Assembly (NCBI GenBank): GCA_900769975.1
Contig: CAAGIR010000014.1
Location: 1 to 14,513, forward strand
Length of the DNA stretch: 14,513 bases
Direction of reading: 5' to 3'
From: Spirochaetia bacterium
GTDB lineage: Bacteria; Spirochaetota; Spirochaetia; Treponematales; Treponemataceae
The translations under genes and the position numbers were made by a program. The notes beneath the pieces were generated by a model, which did not search any database, had not been told where the DNA came from, and saw only the letters and a list, made by a program, of their open reading frames with translations. Below, in pieces: positions 1 to 7,238 of this stretch; the stretch's first letter is position 1; each line of letters opens with the position of its first letter.

Positions 1-404
1 AAAATCAATGCTGGGAATGTCATGCCGCCCCTGTCGTCTTTGTTCAGCTTCATTTCCAGCTTTGCGCCGCTCCATGTCGCTTCACCGTATTTATGTTTAT
101 ACACCGCAATAGGTTCTACTTCGTCGCCGTTAAATACGCCTATTACATCTGCGCGGAAATAATAGCAATCTTCCAGCAGTTCTATTATTTCGTCGTGTTC
201 TACCAGTTCCACATTAAAGGTCGCTTCGCCGTCTGTGGTCGGGGTGTATGTGAAATTGCTTGCAGAATAAACTTGCCCGCCATAGGTCATATCTTGATTG
301 TCGTTAATCAGATAAATGTGCGTTGCTCCGTCTGGGCTGTACAAATGCACCAAAAAGGGCAAGTTATAGCCGCCGCCCTCTGCTAGTTGTCTGTATACAT
401 TCAT
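1..404 (-). CDS. Putative minor/distal tail protein, partial (C-terminus off the left edge)
   Basis: An open frame of 134 codons runs from ATG at 404 off the left end without a stop. It begins MNVYRQLAEGGGYNLPFLVH and contains a Y-x-A-x-x-F-x-Y-x-P...DGEATFNVELVEHDEIIELL pattern. That pattern recalls the DUF1833/DUF2163-like phage tail families, which carry a beta-rich N-terminal domain; this is a resemblance from memory, not a search result. The start is supported by an AGAGGT ribosome site about seven bases upstream, and the stop of the preceding gene is only two bases away. In lambda-like gene order the genes just after the tape measure encode tail-tip proteins (gpM, gpL), so a tail-tip role is inferred from position. 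The opposite-strand frame at 93-386 is its shadow. Confidence 0.65.
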   Translation of the reverse strand, partial: MNVYRQLAEGGGYNLPFLVHLYSPDGATHIYLINDNQDMTYGGQVYSASNFTYTPTTDGEATFNVELVEHDEIIELLEDCYYFRADVIGVFNGDEVEPIAVYKHKYGEATWSGAKLEMKLNKDDRGGMTFPALI

Positions 405-406
405 TT

Positions 407-772
407 TTAGACCTCTTCTAATGTTAGGCTGATTTCTTTTGTTCTCTGACCCGTCCAGCCGTCAACTTTAATTAAATATTGTTTTATACCGCTGCCCGTT
501 ATAATGTCGGTTAAATTACAGGGCACTGTTCCGCTTAGTGCGGTATTTTCGTACCATTCGAGAAAGTGCTCAAATTCTGTCTTGCCGTTAATTTTGGGCG
601 TGCCTTTGTCTTTTAATGCAAGATTCAAAGCATGAGTTTTTTTTAATCGGCTGTTTTTTAAGTATTCAATAGTTCGACCGCTTTTAAATTCCACTTTTTC
701 TGTATTTTCTACAAATCCGCCGTCTTGTCCGTAAAAATCTGTGTTACAGTATGCGCTCCAATTTATAGCCAT
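407..772 (-). CDS. Putative tail protein following the tape measure gene
   Basis: A 121-residue protein with no signal peptide or membrane segment. It is rich in charged and aromatic residues and ends in a beta-like stretch (IKQYLIKVDGWTGQRTKEIS). The gene starts at ATG 772, nine bases after the tape measure stop, with a strong AAGGGGG ribosome site overlapping that stop, so it is translated from the tail mRNA. I do not recognise the family with certainty. Its place directly after the tape measure gene corresponds to lambda gpM or a distal-tail/tail-completion gene, and I infer a structural tail role. No catalytic motif is visible. Confidence 0.7.
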   Translation of the reverse strand: MAINWSAYCNTDFYGQDGGFVENTEKVEFKSGRTIEYLKNSRLKKTHALNLALKDKGTPKINGKTEFEHFLEWYENTALSGTVPCNLTDIITGSGIKQYLIKVDGWTGQRTKEISLTLEEV

Positions 773-781
773 ATTTCCCCC

Positions 782-3292
782 TTAAATCCCGTAGAAATCG
801 CCGCTCATGCCTTGCTGTGCCATATTCAAACTATTGTTATAACGCCCTTTTTTAAGGCTGTCATTTACGCGCGCGTCAATCAATAATTCTATTTTGTCCT
901 TGCTGATTTGCGGCTGTGCGGTTACAAGATTTGACGCGCTGTTTTTTATAACGATGTTTATGCCGCCGCCTGCGCCTTTGCTTCCGCCGTTGATAAAATC
1001 CCACAACGCCTTTTGCTGGTGCATGTTCATTACCATTTCGCGGCTGTTTAAGTTGGTGGCTATGTTGTCCCCGTTATAAGAAGAACCGGCAACGATTCCG
1101 CCCGTTGAAAAACTCGGAGGGGTTGGTTTGCTGGCAATAATGCTTGCAATTTGAACCGCTCCCGCCGCTCCGACTAATGCGCCCATAATCAATCCAGCAA
1201 CGTTGCCCTGTGCGATTGCCATAGAAACGCCTTGCGCTATGTTTGCTGTTGCCTGTAGTATGCTTGCCGTCCATTGCCACATCTGAATTTTATATTGTTC
1301 TTTGGCTGCTTTTTTCTTTGCTTCTGTAACTTTTTCGTTGTATTCCTCTTCGCTCATTTCGCCCTTGAGATATTTTGTTTCAAGAGCGGCTTGCTCGGCG
1401 GTTGCTTCGTTTTTTACCGTGTCGAGCATAAGATTAGAAGCGTCCTGCATGATTTGGACGGCTTGGCTTGTATAATTTGCTACATCGCCCGCAATGCTTG
1501 CTATGAGCTGTTTACGCGCTAATATTGCCGCTTCTGTTATCCGTGTTTTTGCGGCTTCTTTTTCTGTATGGTCTAATACGGTGCTATTTTCAACTTCGGC
1601 TTCCAATTTTGTAAGCTCGTCAATCTTTGCTTTATATTGCGACCAATAGCTTTCATTTATTCCTGTTAAGCTGGTTATTTTTTCTGTTAGAGTATCTTTA
1701 TCTGCTTTTGCGGCGGCTTCTTCAATCGCTTTTCTTTTTTCTGCAAACTCTTCTTGTATGCGGGTTTTTTCCTCTTCTTCGAGATATTTGTTTTCTATGA
1801 CCGCGTTATATTCTTCGTCTAACGATTCAAGTACGATGTCATAATGTGATTTTACAATGCCCGCCGCTTCGTCCGATGCTTTTTGGAGTTCTCCCTCAAA
1901 ATCTTCAATCTGCTTTTTAAGTTCTCCGCCGCCCGCTATTACTCCCCAATCTGCAATCTGTGCTCTTGCATCTATTTCATGAGCAAAGTTCCCGCTGTTG
2001 CCTTTAAATGCTGGGTCGCTCATCATTTTAATATATGCGGCAAATGCGGTGTTATACATTTCTTGCGCTTCGGCTTCCTCGCTGATTTCTTCGCCGTTAA
2101 TCCTGCGTTGCTTAATTTCCTCTTGTTTCTGCCGTAAAGTTTCATCATAAGCGGCGCGCAATTCGTCGCGGGCTTCTTGTTCTGTTTTAAGCTGTTCCTG
2201 AATTTTGGCTTCTTCGGCCGCTTTCTGTTCCTGCTCAACTGCCTTGTCTAGCTCCTCTTTACGAGTTTTCAAAAGAGATTCCATTTCGTCCGTGCGCTTT
2301 TTATAGTTTTCGTTTGCGGTTTTTAATAAATCCATTGTTACATAACCGCGCCCCATTGCGACCTTATCTTTCATAACTTTAGGGTCTGCCATTTTTTCAA
2401 ACTCTTTTTTTCGTTCAAATATTTCTTTCTCGAGTTCGGTTATTTGTGTTTGTAAAGTTTCTGTGTTGCCTTGTCCTTTTGCGTTTTTCTCGCTGGCTTC
2501 ATAATACTCTCGCTTTGCTTTCTTGGCACTTGCCCAGCCACCTATTAGCTCGGTAAAAAATGCGCGTATTGGTGACATAGCCTTTTCAAACGGTGCACCT
2601 AATTCTTCTTTTAAATCTCCGATAGCGTTTTTTAATTGCTGGTTGCTTCCTGTGGCTTTAGCTACTTCCTGCGCCATTCCGTCGTATTGTTTTGCTAAAA
2701 CTTTTACAGCTTCCCCATTTTTAAGCTGTTCCGCTGAAAGTGCTTTTATCTGTGGGTTTGCCTCTCCAAGTTCTCCCGACAATCCACTGAATGTTTTGTT
2801 TAAATTTCTTACAGTACTTTCAAGGCTCATAGAACCACTAGAAGCTACGTTTATTGATGCACTCATAATATCCATTATTTCCTGCTCTGTTCGCCCTGCG
2901 CTTGCTAATTGCGCCATAAATGGCAGCAGTTCTTCGTCGCCGTATGTGCTTATACTTTGAAGTTCGCTTGCATAATCTTTTAAATGTTTTACACTTTCCG
3001 ACAATAAATAAGGGTTATTTTTTGCCGCTTGTGTTAGTGCTGTTTCTGCTGTTTTTTGTGTTTTGTATGCTTCCGACATTTCTTTTACAGCTTCGGTCAC
3101 TTTTTTAATCGAGTCTGTTACAATCTTATATCCCGACGCAACGCCTGTAATTGAATTGCCGATATTTGATAATGCTTTTAAACTTGGTGAATTACCAAAA
3201 GCTTTCAGTCTGCTTGCAATTCTGTCTAATCCTTTTGAGAACTCGTTTTGATTGATACCTACATCTATTTCTATTTCGCCGTCTTTTGCCAT
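782..3292 (-). CDS. Phage tail tape measure protein
   Basis: At 836 residues it is the longest gene here. Tape measure proteins fill the tail tube, set tail length and are ejected with the DNA. The N-terminus (IEIDVGINQNEFSKGLDRI) is typical of the family. Long charged helical, coiled-coil-like stretches rich in E, K, A and Q occupy roughly residues 260-420 and 470-640. A hydrophobic Ala/Gly/Ile segment follows at about 670-720, then a Gly-rich C-terminal region (STGGIVAGSSYNGDN). At about 1.5 angstrom per residue it predicts a tail near 125 nm, which is inference. The ATG lies only five bases after the AATGACTATA element and lacks a properly spaced Shine-Dalgarno site. A terminator hairpin lies just upstream, so this gene opens a new unit. 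Confidence 0.92.
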   Translation of the reverse strand: MAKDGEIEIDVGINQNEFSKGLDRIASRLKAFGNSPSLKALSNIGNSITGVASGYKIVTDSIKKVTEAVKEMSEAYKTQKTAETALTQAAKNNPYLLSESVKHLKDYASELQSISTYGDEELLPFMAQLASAGRTEQEIMDIMSASINVASSGSMSLESTVRNLNKTFSGLSGELGEANPQIKALSAEQLKNGEAVKVLAKQYDGMAQEVAKATGSNQQLKNAIGDLKEELGAPFEKAMSPIRAFFTELIGGWASAKKAKREYYEASEKNAKGQGNTETLQTQITELEKEIFERKKEFEKMADPKVMKDKVAMGRGYVTMDLLKTANENYKKRTDEMESLLKTRKEELDKAVEQEQKAAEEAKIQEQLKTEQEARDELRAAYDETLRQKQEEIKQRRINGEEISEEAEAQEMYNTAFAAYIKMMSDPAFKGNSGNFAHEIDARAQIADWGVIAGGGELKKQIEDFEGELQKASDEAAGIVKSHYDIVLESLDEEYNAVIENKYLEEEEKTRIQEEFAEKRKAIEEAAAKADKDTLTEKITSLTGINESYWSQYKAKIDELTKLEAEVENSTVLDHTEKEAAKTRITEAAILARKQLIASIAGDVANYTSQAVQIMQDASNLMLDTVKNEATAEQAALETKYLKGEMSEEEYNEKVTEAKKKAAKEQYKIQMWQWTASILQATANIAQGVSMAIAQGNVAGLIMGALVGAAGAVQIASIIASKPTPPSFSTGGIVAGSSYNGDNIATNLNSREMVMNMHQQKALWDFINGGSKGAGGGINIVIKNSASNLVTAQPQISKDKIELLIDARVNDSLKKGRYNNSLNMAQQGMSGDFYGI

Positions 3293-3294
3293 AC

Positions 3295-3306
3295 CTATAT
3301 AGTCAT
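3295..3306 (-). promoter_or_regulatory. AATGACTATA leader element / mini-ORF (MTI-stop) before the tape measure gene
   Basis: The 10-base element AATGACTATA occupies 3307-3298 on the minus strand. Read from its ATG it encodes M-T-I-stop; the stop ends two bases before the tape measure ATG. The tape measure gene has no well-spaced ribosome site of its own, so initiation may be coupled to this mini-ORF, or the element may be promoter-like. It is one of four copies, each heading a gene block. Confidence 0.5.
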
Positions 3307-3312
3307 TCGGGC

Positions 3313-3342
3313 AAAAATAAAGCCCCGCAGTGGTGCAGGGCT
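3313..3342 (-). terminator. Rho-independent terminator between the head and tail units
   Basis: On the minus strand AGCCCUGCA pairs with UGCGGGGCU (one G-U pair, loop CCAC), followed by UUUAUUUUU. It lies downstream of the putative immunity gene and just upstream of the tape measure gene, so it should end or attenuate the head transcript. Its 3' arm can also pair with an upstream sequence at 3441-3450. Confidence 0.75.
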
Positions 3343-3357
3343 GATTTTGAAAAATAT

Positions 3358-3370
3358 AGTTTTAAACTTG
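3358..3370. repeat. Partial third copy (13 bases) of the 30-base repeat
   Basis: AGTTTTAAACTTG here is identical to the core of the 30-base repeat at 3411-3440, including most of its near-palindrome. It lies between that full copy and the terminator. Confidence 0.6.
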
Positions 3371-3410
3371 TTTTTTCGTGTCGGTCGGGTAATTTGTCGA
3401 TTTTCAAGAT

Positions 3411-3440
3411 AAAGAAGTTTTAAACTTGGTTGTAGCGCGT
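3411..3440. repeat. 30-base direct repeat, copy 1 (left of the head module)
   Basis: The 30 bases are identical to 7192-7221. They contain the near-palindrome AAGTTTTAAACTT (3415-3427) followed by GGTTGTAGCGCGT. This copy lies in the gap after the putative immunity gene. The two copies flank the portal-MuF-immunity module in the same orientation. Function unknown: possible regulatory site or module-exchange site. Confidence 0.85.
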
Positions 3441-3454
3441 CTGCGGGGCTGTTT

Positions 3455-3715
3455 TTAGCCGTTGTGTATTGGCTTTAGTGCCGCTAGTGTCGGGTTTTCT
3501 TTCTGAAAAATCTTTATTTGTTCGGCGGTCAGTTTTTCGGGGTAGTCAGTCCAAAAATTAAATACCGTTTTTTTATCGAATGAAAAAAGAATTACCCCTA
3601 CGTTGTCTATTGTTTCGGGAGTTTCTACACTCCATATTTTTTCATCTGCATTATCTTTGTAAAAATCAAATCCATTTGCATATTCATGTATTCCCTCGTC
3701 TTTATCTTCTGTCAT
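3455..3715 (-). CDS. Putative immunity protein for the MuF-linked toxin
   Basis: An acidic 86-residue protein without signal peptide or membrane segment. The stretch SFDKKTVFNFWTDYPEKLT, followed by QIKIFQKENP, resembles small immunity-like proteins found beside polymorphic toxins (a DUF7675-like pattern, from memory). Its ATG overlaps the stop of the MuF/toxin gene by four bases (ATGA), so the two are translationally coupled, as expected for toxin and antidote. A GGGGG ribosome site lies upstream. It is AT-richer than the structural genes, like the toxin domain before it, which suggests the two moved together. I infer the immunity role from position and resemblance; a small capsid accessory protein is the alternative. 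Confidence 0.65.
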   Translation of the reverse strand: MTEDKDEGIHEYANGFDFYKDNADEKIWSVETPETIDNVGVILFSFDKKTVFNFWTDYPEKLTAEQIKIFQKENPTLAALKPIHNG

Positions 3716-5565
3716 TTTGCATAGCCCCCGATTCCTTTTAATTGCGTTCCCTCGCTGGTATTTATATACTTCATCAATTCGATGAATTCTTTGTTTTTTC
3801 CTAAAGTTTCAATGTCTATAAGTATTGTGGAAACTTTATATTTATATCGGTGTATTGAGTGTGATTTTTGACACCCAAAACGACGCTTTAATATATCATC
3901 ATTCAAAATATGCCATGTATTCCGACTGCTATCAGCTGATTGCATTTCTAGCCAGTGTATAGCACCGTTTTTATTCTCAATGATTGCGGCGTGTCTTCCA
4001 GCGGCTAAATAGTATTGCTTGTTCGCTTGGATTTCTTTAACGATTTTATGAACGGCTGTAAAATCATTATATTCTTCAATGATAGAACTTTTCACACCGT
4101 TTAATTTAGCAATTTCTTTTATGGTGCTATTGCGTGAGAAAATTTCCAAACTTTTACCGCCCCTAAAATCCAAAACATCAAAGCCAGCTTTGTTTGCCGC
4201 ATATGAAAAACCTAATGATGAGCAACTTCCTTTTGTTTTATCACCACCCGCAATGCGTTTTATAATGTTTTCCTGTGTTATAGGTTTTTCAAATGCCTTT
4301 ATACTCCTTGATTCTACACCTAAACTTTCTAGGGCTGTTCGTGCCGCACTCTTTGGACTGTCTACTAGAGCCGCCATTGCCTCTGTTGTCGCCTTGTCCG
4401 TTGTTGCTGGCGTTGCGTTTGGCTTTGGTGTTTCTGCTGGCGGCTTTGCCAGCGGTTTTAATCCTGTCGGCTGCTTTCCGCTCGTTCCTACATACTCCCT
4501 CGCGCTGTCGCGGGCTATTCCCGTCTGCTTGGTAAAATCACGCGCCGCCGCTTGCCATTCGCCGAGTTTCCGCCGTGCTTTCGTGTTGTCTACGCCCGCC
4601 GCTTCCTGTGTCAGTGCTTCGCGCTTGTAGTGCCTTATATTCCGCTCGATTCCGCGTAGTTTCTGCTCGCCCTCGTAGAGTGTCATTTCCTGCCCGTTGA
4701 ACTTCACTTTTTCGCTTGCCATTTCGTCTAGGTCGTCTTGCGTGTAATGTTCTTCCATGCCCTCAAAATACGGATAAAATGAGTGCTTGCAGTTTATGCC
4801 GCATAATCCCGTAACGCTTCCCAATTCGCAAACGGTGTAAAGCTGTTGCTTGGTGTAAATATTGCCCTGCCACGCTTCATGTTCGGGGCGCGCTCCCATG
4901 TGTGCCGTTACCTCGAATTTCTCAACGCCCAATTCTTCCGCGTTGCTCAAAGTCTGATTTGCCGCCGTTTGGTTTATGCTGGTTAGTATGTTCATGCGGA
5001 CGGCTGATTCTATGGAGCGGGTAACGGGTCGCCCGTTCTCGTAGTGAACCGTAGTTATTCCGCGCTTGCTTAGTTCGTCCGCCGCGTTTTTCATTGCGGT
5101 ATCATAATCGAACGCGCCCGACTGTGTTTGCATATATACGCGGTTAGCCTGTTGCACGAACTGCGTTTCTGTCGTTGCCGCCGTGGTAAGTGTGAGCCGT
5201 GATAAATCGCTGTGGCATTTTTGGATTGTCGATAGCATTTGCTGGGCGTTCGGTGCGGAAACGGTGCGCCCTGTTGCCGCCTTAAATATACGGTTGTCGT
5301 TCCTTGCGTTAGTTTCCAGTGCGTCCGTGAATGTGTCTTTAATCTGCTTAACTATTGCCTTGTCGTATTTTGCCAAAATCCGCCCGATGTTCTTTTTAAG
5401 CCCGCCCGCTTCGGCTAACATCTGCGCTTGCCATTTTGTAGCGTCCGTTACTTTGCCGATTCGTGCCAATCGTCGCGCCATATCCTGCAATATGTCGGTT
5501 TCAAGCTGTGAGTAGATTTCTATGATTTCATCGGACAAGCCGTCCAAATATCGCGGGGATAGCAC
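3712..5565 (-). CDS. MuF-like minor capsid protein with C-terminal papain-like toxin domain
   Basis: About 617 residues from GTG 5565. That start sits one base after the stop of the upstream small gene, with a GGGG site before it; a TTG at 5598 would add 11 residues. The N-terminal two thirds match phage minor capsid protein 2 / MuF: helical start, then AHMGARPEHEAWQG and GLCGINCKHSFYPYFEG with conserved His and Cys residues (near 222-269). A Pro/Ala/Thr-rich linker follows (about 365-392). The last 190 residues are AT-richer and carry GSCSSLGFSYAANKAGFDV (Cys near 448) and GRHAAII...AIHWLEMQS (His near 525), the Cys/His/Gln layout of papain-fold polymorphic toxins. MuF proteins sit in the capsid beside the portal and can be delivered with DNA. 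The toxin assignment is by motif only. Confidence 0.8.
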   Translation of the reverse strand: MLSPRYLDGLSDEIIEIYSQLETDILQDMARRLARIGKVTDATKWQAQMLAEAGGLKKNIGRILAKYDKAIVKQIKDTFTDALETNARNDNRIFKAATGRTVSAPNAQQMLSTIQKCHSDLSRLTLTTAATTETQFVQQANRVYMQTQSGAFDYDTAMKNAADELSKRGITTVHYENGRPVTRSIESAVRMNILTSINQTAANQTLSNAEELGVEKFEVTAHMGARPEHEAWQGNIYTKQQLYTVCELGSVTGLCGINCKHSFYPYFEGMEEHYTQDDLDEMASEKVKFNGQEMTLYEGEQKLRGIERNIRHYKREALTQEAAGVDNTKARRKLGEWQAAARDFTKQTGIARDSAREYVGTSGKQPTGLKPLAKPPAETPKPNATPATTDKATTEAMAALVDSPKSAARTALESLGVESRSIKAFEKPITQENIIKRIAGGDKTKGSCSSLGFSYAANKAGFDVLDFRGGKSLEIFSRNSTIKEIAKLNGVKSSIIEEYNDFTAVHKIVKEIQANKQYYLAAGRHAAIIENKNGAIHWLEMQSADSSRNTWHILNDDILKRRFGCQKSHSIHRYKYKVSTILIDIETLGKNKEFIELMKYINTSEGTQLKGIGGYAK

Positions 5566-5566
5566 T

Positions 5567-5707
5567 TTAGAACTTGCCCCGCAAAATCCGCCATGCAAAA
5601 ACTATGCGGCGGCGCAATGGGTAATGATTGATAGCATGGCGCAAGCCGTCCAATACGGCGCGGTCATTCTTTGTGATTTCCTTTTTCTGTTTGTTCATTC
5701 TTGCCAT
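5567..5707 (-). CDS. Small basic protein between portal and MuF (46 aa)
   Basis: ATG at 5707 opens a 46-codon frame starting MARMNKQKKEITKNDRAVLD and ending LRGKF. It starts three bases after the portal stop, with a GGAG ribosome site inside the end of the portal gene. Its stop lies one base before the likely GTG start of the MuF gene. This tight fit on both sides argues for a real gene that couples portal and MuF translation. The protein is strongly basic with no membrane segment, so nucleic acid or portal contact is possible but unproven. I do not recognise the family. Confidence 0.55.
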   Translation of the reverse strand: MARMNKQKKEITKNDRAVLDGLRHAINHYPLRRRIVFAWRILRGKF

Positions 5708-5710
5708 TTT

Positions 5711-7099
5711 CTACGCTCCAAAATTAAAAGGGTCTGCGGGTGTTGGTTCTACTGGCGCGTTTGCCTTTGCCTGTGCTTCGTCCTCGCCGTAGAAGTCTTT
5801 TCGGTATTCCCATTTGTTTTTTACACCTGCGCTGATTTCCTGCAATGCCATTTGTTTAGCCGCCGTTTCGTCTTTGCGGGTCGCGTCGTTGTTCCATGTC
5901 ACTTTTATGTTTGCGTTGTTCGCACCGATTCCGTAAGCCGCCGCCATGTGCGCCAATACTGCCGCCGTGTGGTGGTATTTTGTTTCTATTTCGTCCTCGA
6001 TTTTATCAACGATTGCGTAAAGTTCGCTTCGTCCGCCGCTGTACTGTGTCGCGGTCTGCTGTACGCTCTCCATGTCGCTGATTGTTCCCTTGCCTAAGTT
6101 GCAGGTCAATTCAATGCGGCGCAGTATCTGCTGGAACATTTCATTTTGTGCGGCTGTCCGTAGTGTCGGGGCGTGTTCAGTAATTTTCTTTCCCTCGGTG
6201 CTTCCGTCGCCCTCGACCTGTACTAAAAGGCGGTTTAGTTCGGGTGTCATTTTTACGCCTGTCGCTTCGCCGTTCCTTTTCTGCCGTTTTGCGAACATAT
6301 CACGGTCGGCAAATATGCGCATTTCGCCGCCTTTCTGCTCCCAGTTCATGCGCTCAAACTGTTCGTCTGCGTCCTTAATCAAATTTTCCGCGCCCGCAAT
6401 TACGGGAACGGGAACATTAGAGCCGTCTACCTTGTTTACGGCGTGGTTTCTGAACTCTATAATCATCGGGAACGCTACATTTTCCCACGCATAAATCGGC
6501 GTTATGTCTGCGGTCTGCGGGCAGTCGCTTAAATCCGTTTTACGCAATGAGCCGCCCTCATTCCTGTACAATGAACATTCTACGGTATGGGTTTTGTTTT
6601 CGTAGGTATGTTTTTCGGTAAGTAGCCATTTTTTAGAGCCGTTCTGTATCTGCTTCAAAATCAATGCACCCGTAAGCGTTCCGTCAAAGTCGTATGCAAT
6701 CGGCAGATAGTTACCCAGCGGGAGCGTTTCATACTGCAATTTGCCGTTGGTGTAAATCGGGCGTATAATGCACCCGCCTATAAGCGCGATGTAGTCTACA
6801 ATCTTGTCTACATTCTTGTTGATGTGTTCCATTGCGCTTTTAATGGCTTCGTTTTTTACTTCCAGCCCGATTTCGCGGGAAACGAGCATATCAAGCCGCC
6901 CTGCTATCTGCTCCAATATTCCGCATGGTGGGGCTTTTTCGTTCCACGGCGCGTTGCCGCTTGCCATGTTCGACCACAATTCAATAGCGTTATACATTTC
7001 GCTTGAAAGGTTTGTGTCAATGCCCGTAATTTCCTTTAGTGAATAATTGTGAAACAATCCTAGAATGTTCATAAAAAAGCCCCTTATTTTCTCAAACAT
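5711..7099 (-). CDS. Phage portal protein (SPP1 gp6 / A118-like)
   Basis: A 462-residue portal subunit, the dodecameric ring at the capsid vertex through which DNA enters and leaves. Family signs are an N-terminal WSNMASGNAPWN stretch, AMEHINKNVDKIVDYIALIGG followed by IIRPIY (about 90-115), and a central clip/stem region with RRIELTCNLGKGTISDMESVQQTATQ (about 330-360), as in SPP1 gp6 and Listeria A118-type portals. It ends in an acidic/Pro tail. ATG 7099 has a GAGGACA ribosome site. The AATGACTATA mini-ORF ends one base before the ATG. The gene follows terL after a gap of about 140 bases and precedes the MuF gene, the usual portal neighbourhood. Confidence 0.88.
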   Translation of the reverse strand: MFEKIRGFFMNILGLFHNYSLKEITGIDTNLSSEMYNAIELWSNMASGNAPWNEKAPPCGILEQIAGRLDMLVSREIGLEVKNEAIKSAMEHINKNVDKIVDYIALIGGCIIRPIYTNGKLQYETLPLGNYLPIAYDFDGTLTGALILKQIQNGSKKWLLTEKHTYENKTHTVECSLYRNEGGSLRKTDLSDCPQTADITPIYAWENVAFPMIIEFRNHAVNKVDGSNVPVPVIAGAENLIKDADEQFERMNWEQKGGEMRIFADRDMFAKRQKRNGEATGVKMTPELNRLLVQVEGDGSTEGKKITEHAPTLRTAAQNEMFQQILRRIELTCNLGKGTISDMESVQQTATQYSGGRSELYAIVDKIEDEIETKYHHTAAVLAHMAAAYGIGANNANIKVTWNNDATRKDETAAKQMALQEISAGVKNKWEYRKDFYGEDEAQAKANAPVEPTPADPFNFGA

Positions 7100-7100
7100 T

Positions 7101-7124
7101 TTATGTCCTCGCTGTTATAGTCAT
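7101..7124 (-). promoter_or_regulatory. AATGACTATA leader element / 7-codon mini-ORF (MTITART) before the portal gene
   Basis: The element is at 7125-7116 on the minus strand. Its ATG opens MTITART-stop, and the stop ends one base before the portal ATG. Here the ribosome site of the portal gene (GAGG) lies inside the mini-ORF. Same element as at 3298, 10259 and 12054. Confidence 0.5.
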
Positions 7125-7191
7125 TCTGCGGAAAAATCGCCCGTATTGCGTTATTTTTTGCTCGGTCGATACTTTTCCCTATTTTCGCCAC

Positions 7192-7221
7192 AAAGAAGTT
7201 TTAAACTTGGTTGTAGCGCGT
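7192..7221. repeat. 30-base direct repeat, copy 2 (right of the head module)
   Basis: Identical over 30 bases to 3411-3440. It lies 17 bases after the terL stop in the terL-portal gap. The rest of this gap (7126-7191) holds no gene and only a weak hairpin followed by a short T-run (near 7132-7152), not convincing as a terminator. Confidence 0.85.
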
Positions 7222-7238
7222 TATAGGCGGTGTTTTTG

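Noticed and set aside
93..386. 97-codon plus-strand frame at the left edge
   Set aside because: The minus-strand frame 1-404 has a good ribosome site and tail-protein-like sequence; this one is its shadow.
4079..4630. 183-codon plus-strand open frame
   Set aside because: It lies wholly inside the MuF gene on the other strand, is rich in Ser/Ala/Phe as expected of an antisense shadow, and has no family resemblance or ribosome site.
5522..6097. 191-codon plus-strand open frame rich in Cys, Phe and Val
   Set aside because: Antisense shadow of the portal gene and the small gene; its composition is typical of reverse-complement reading.
7126..7191. Terminator after terL
   Set aside because: Only a weak stem precedes the short T-run, so I could not support it.
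3358..7221. The 30-base repeat as a CRISPR repeat
   Set aside because: Only two full copies almost 3.8 kb apart, no spacers between, no cas genes.
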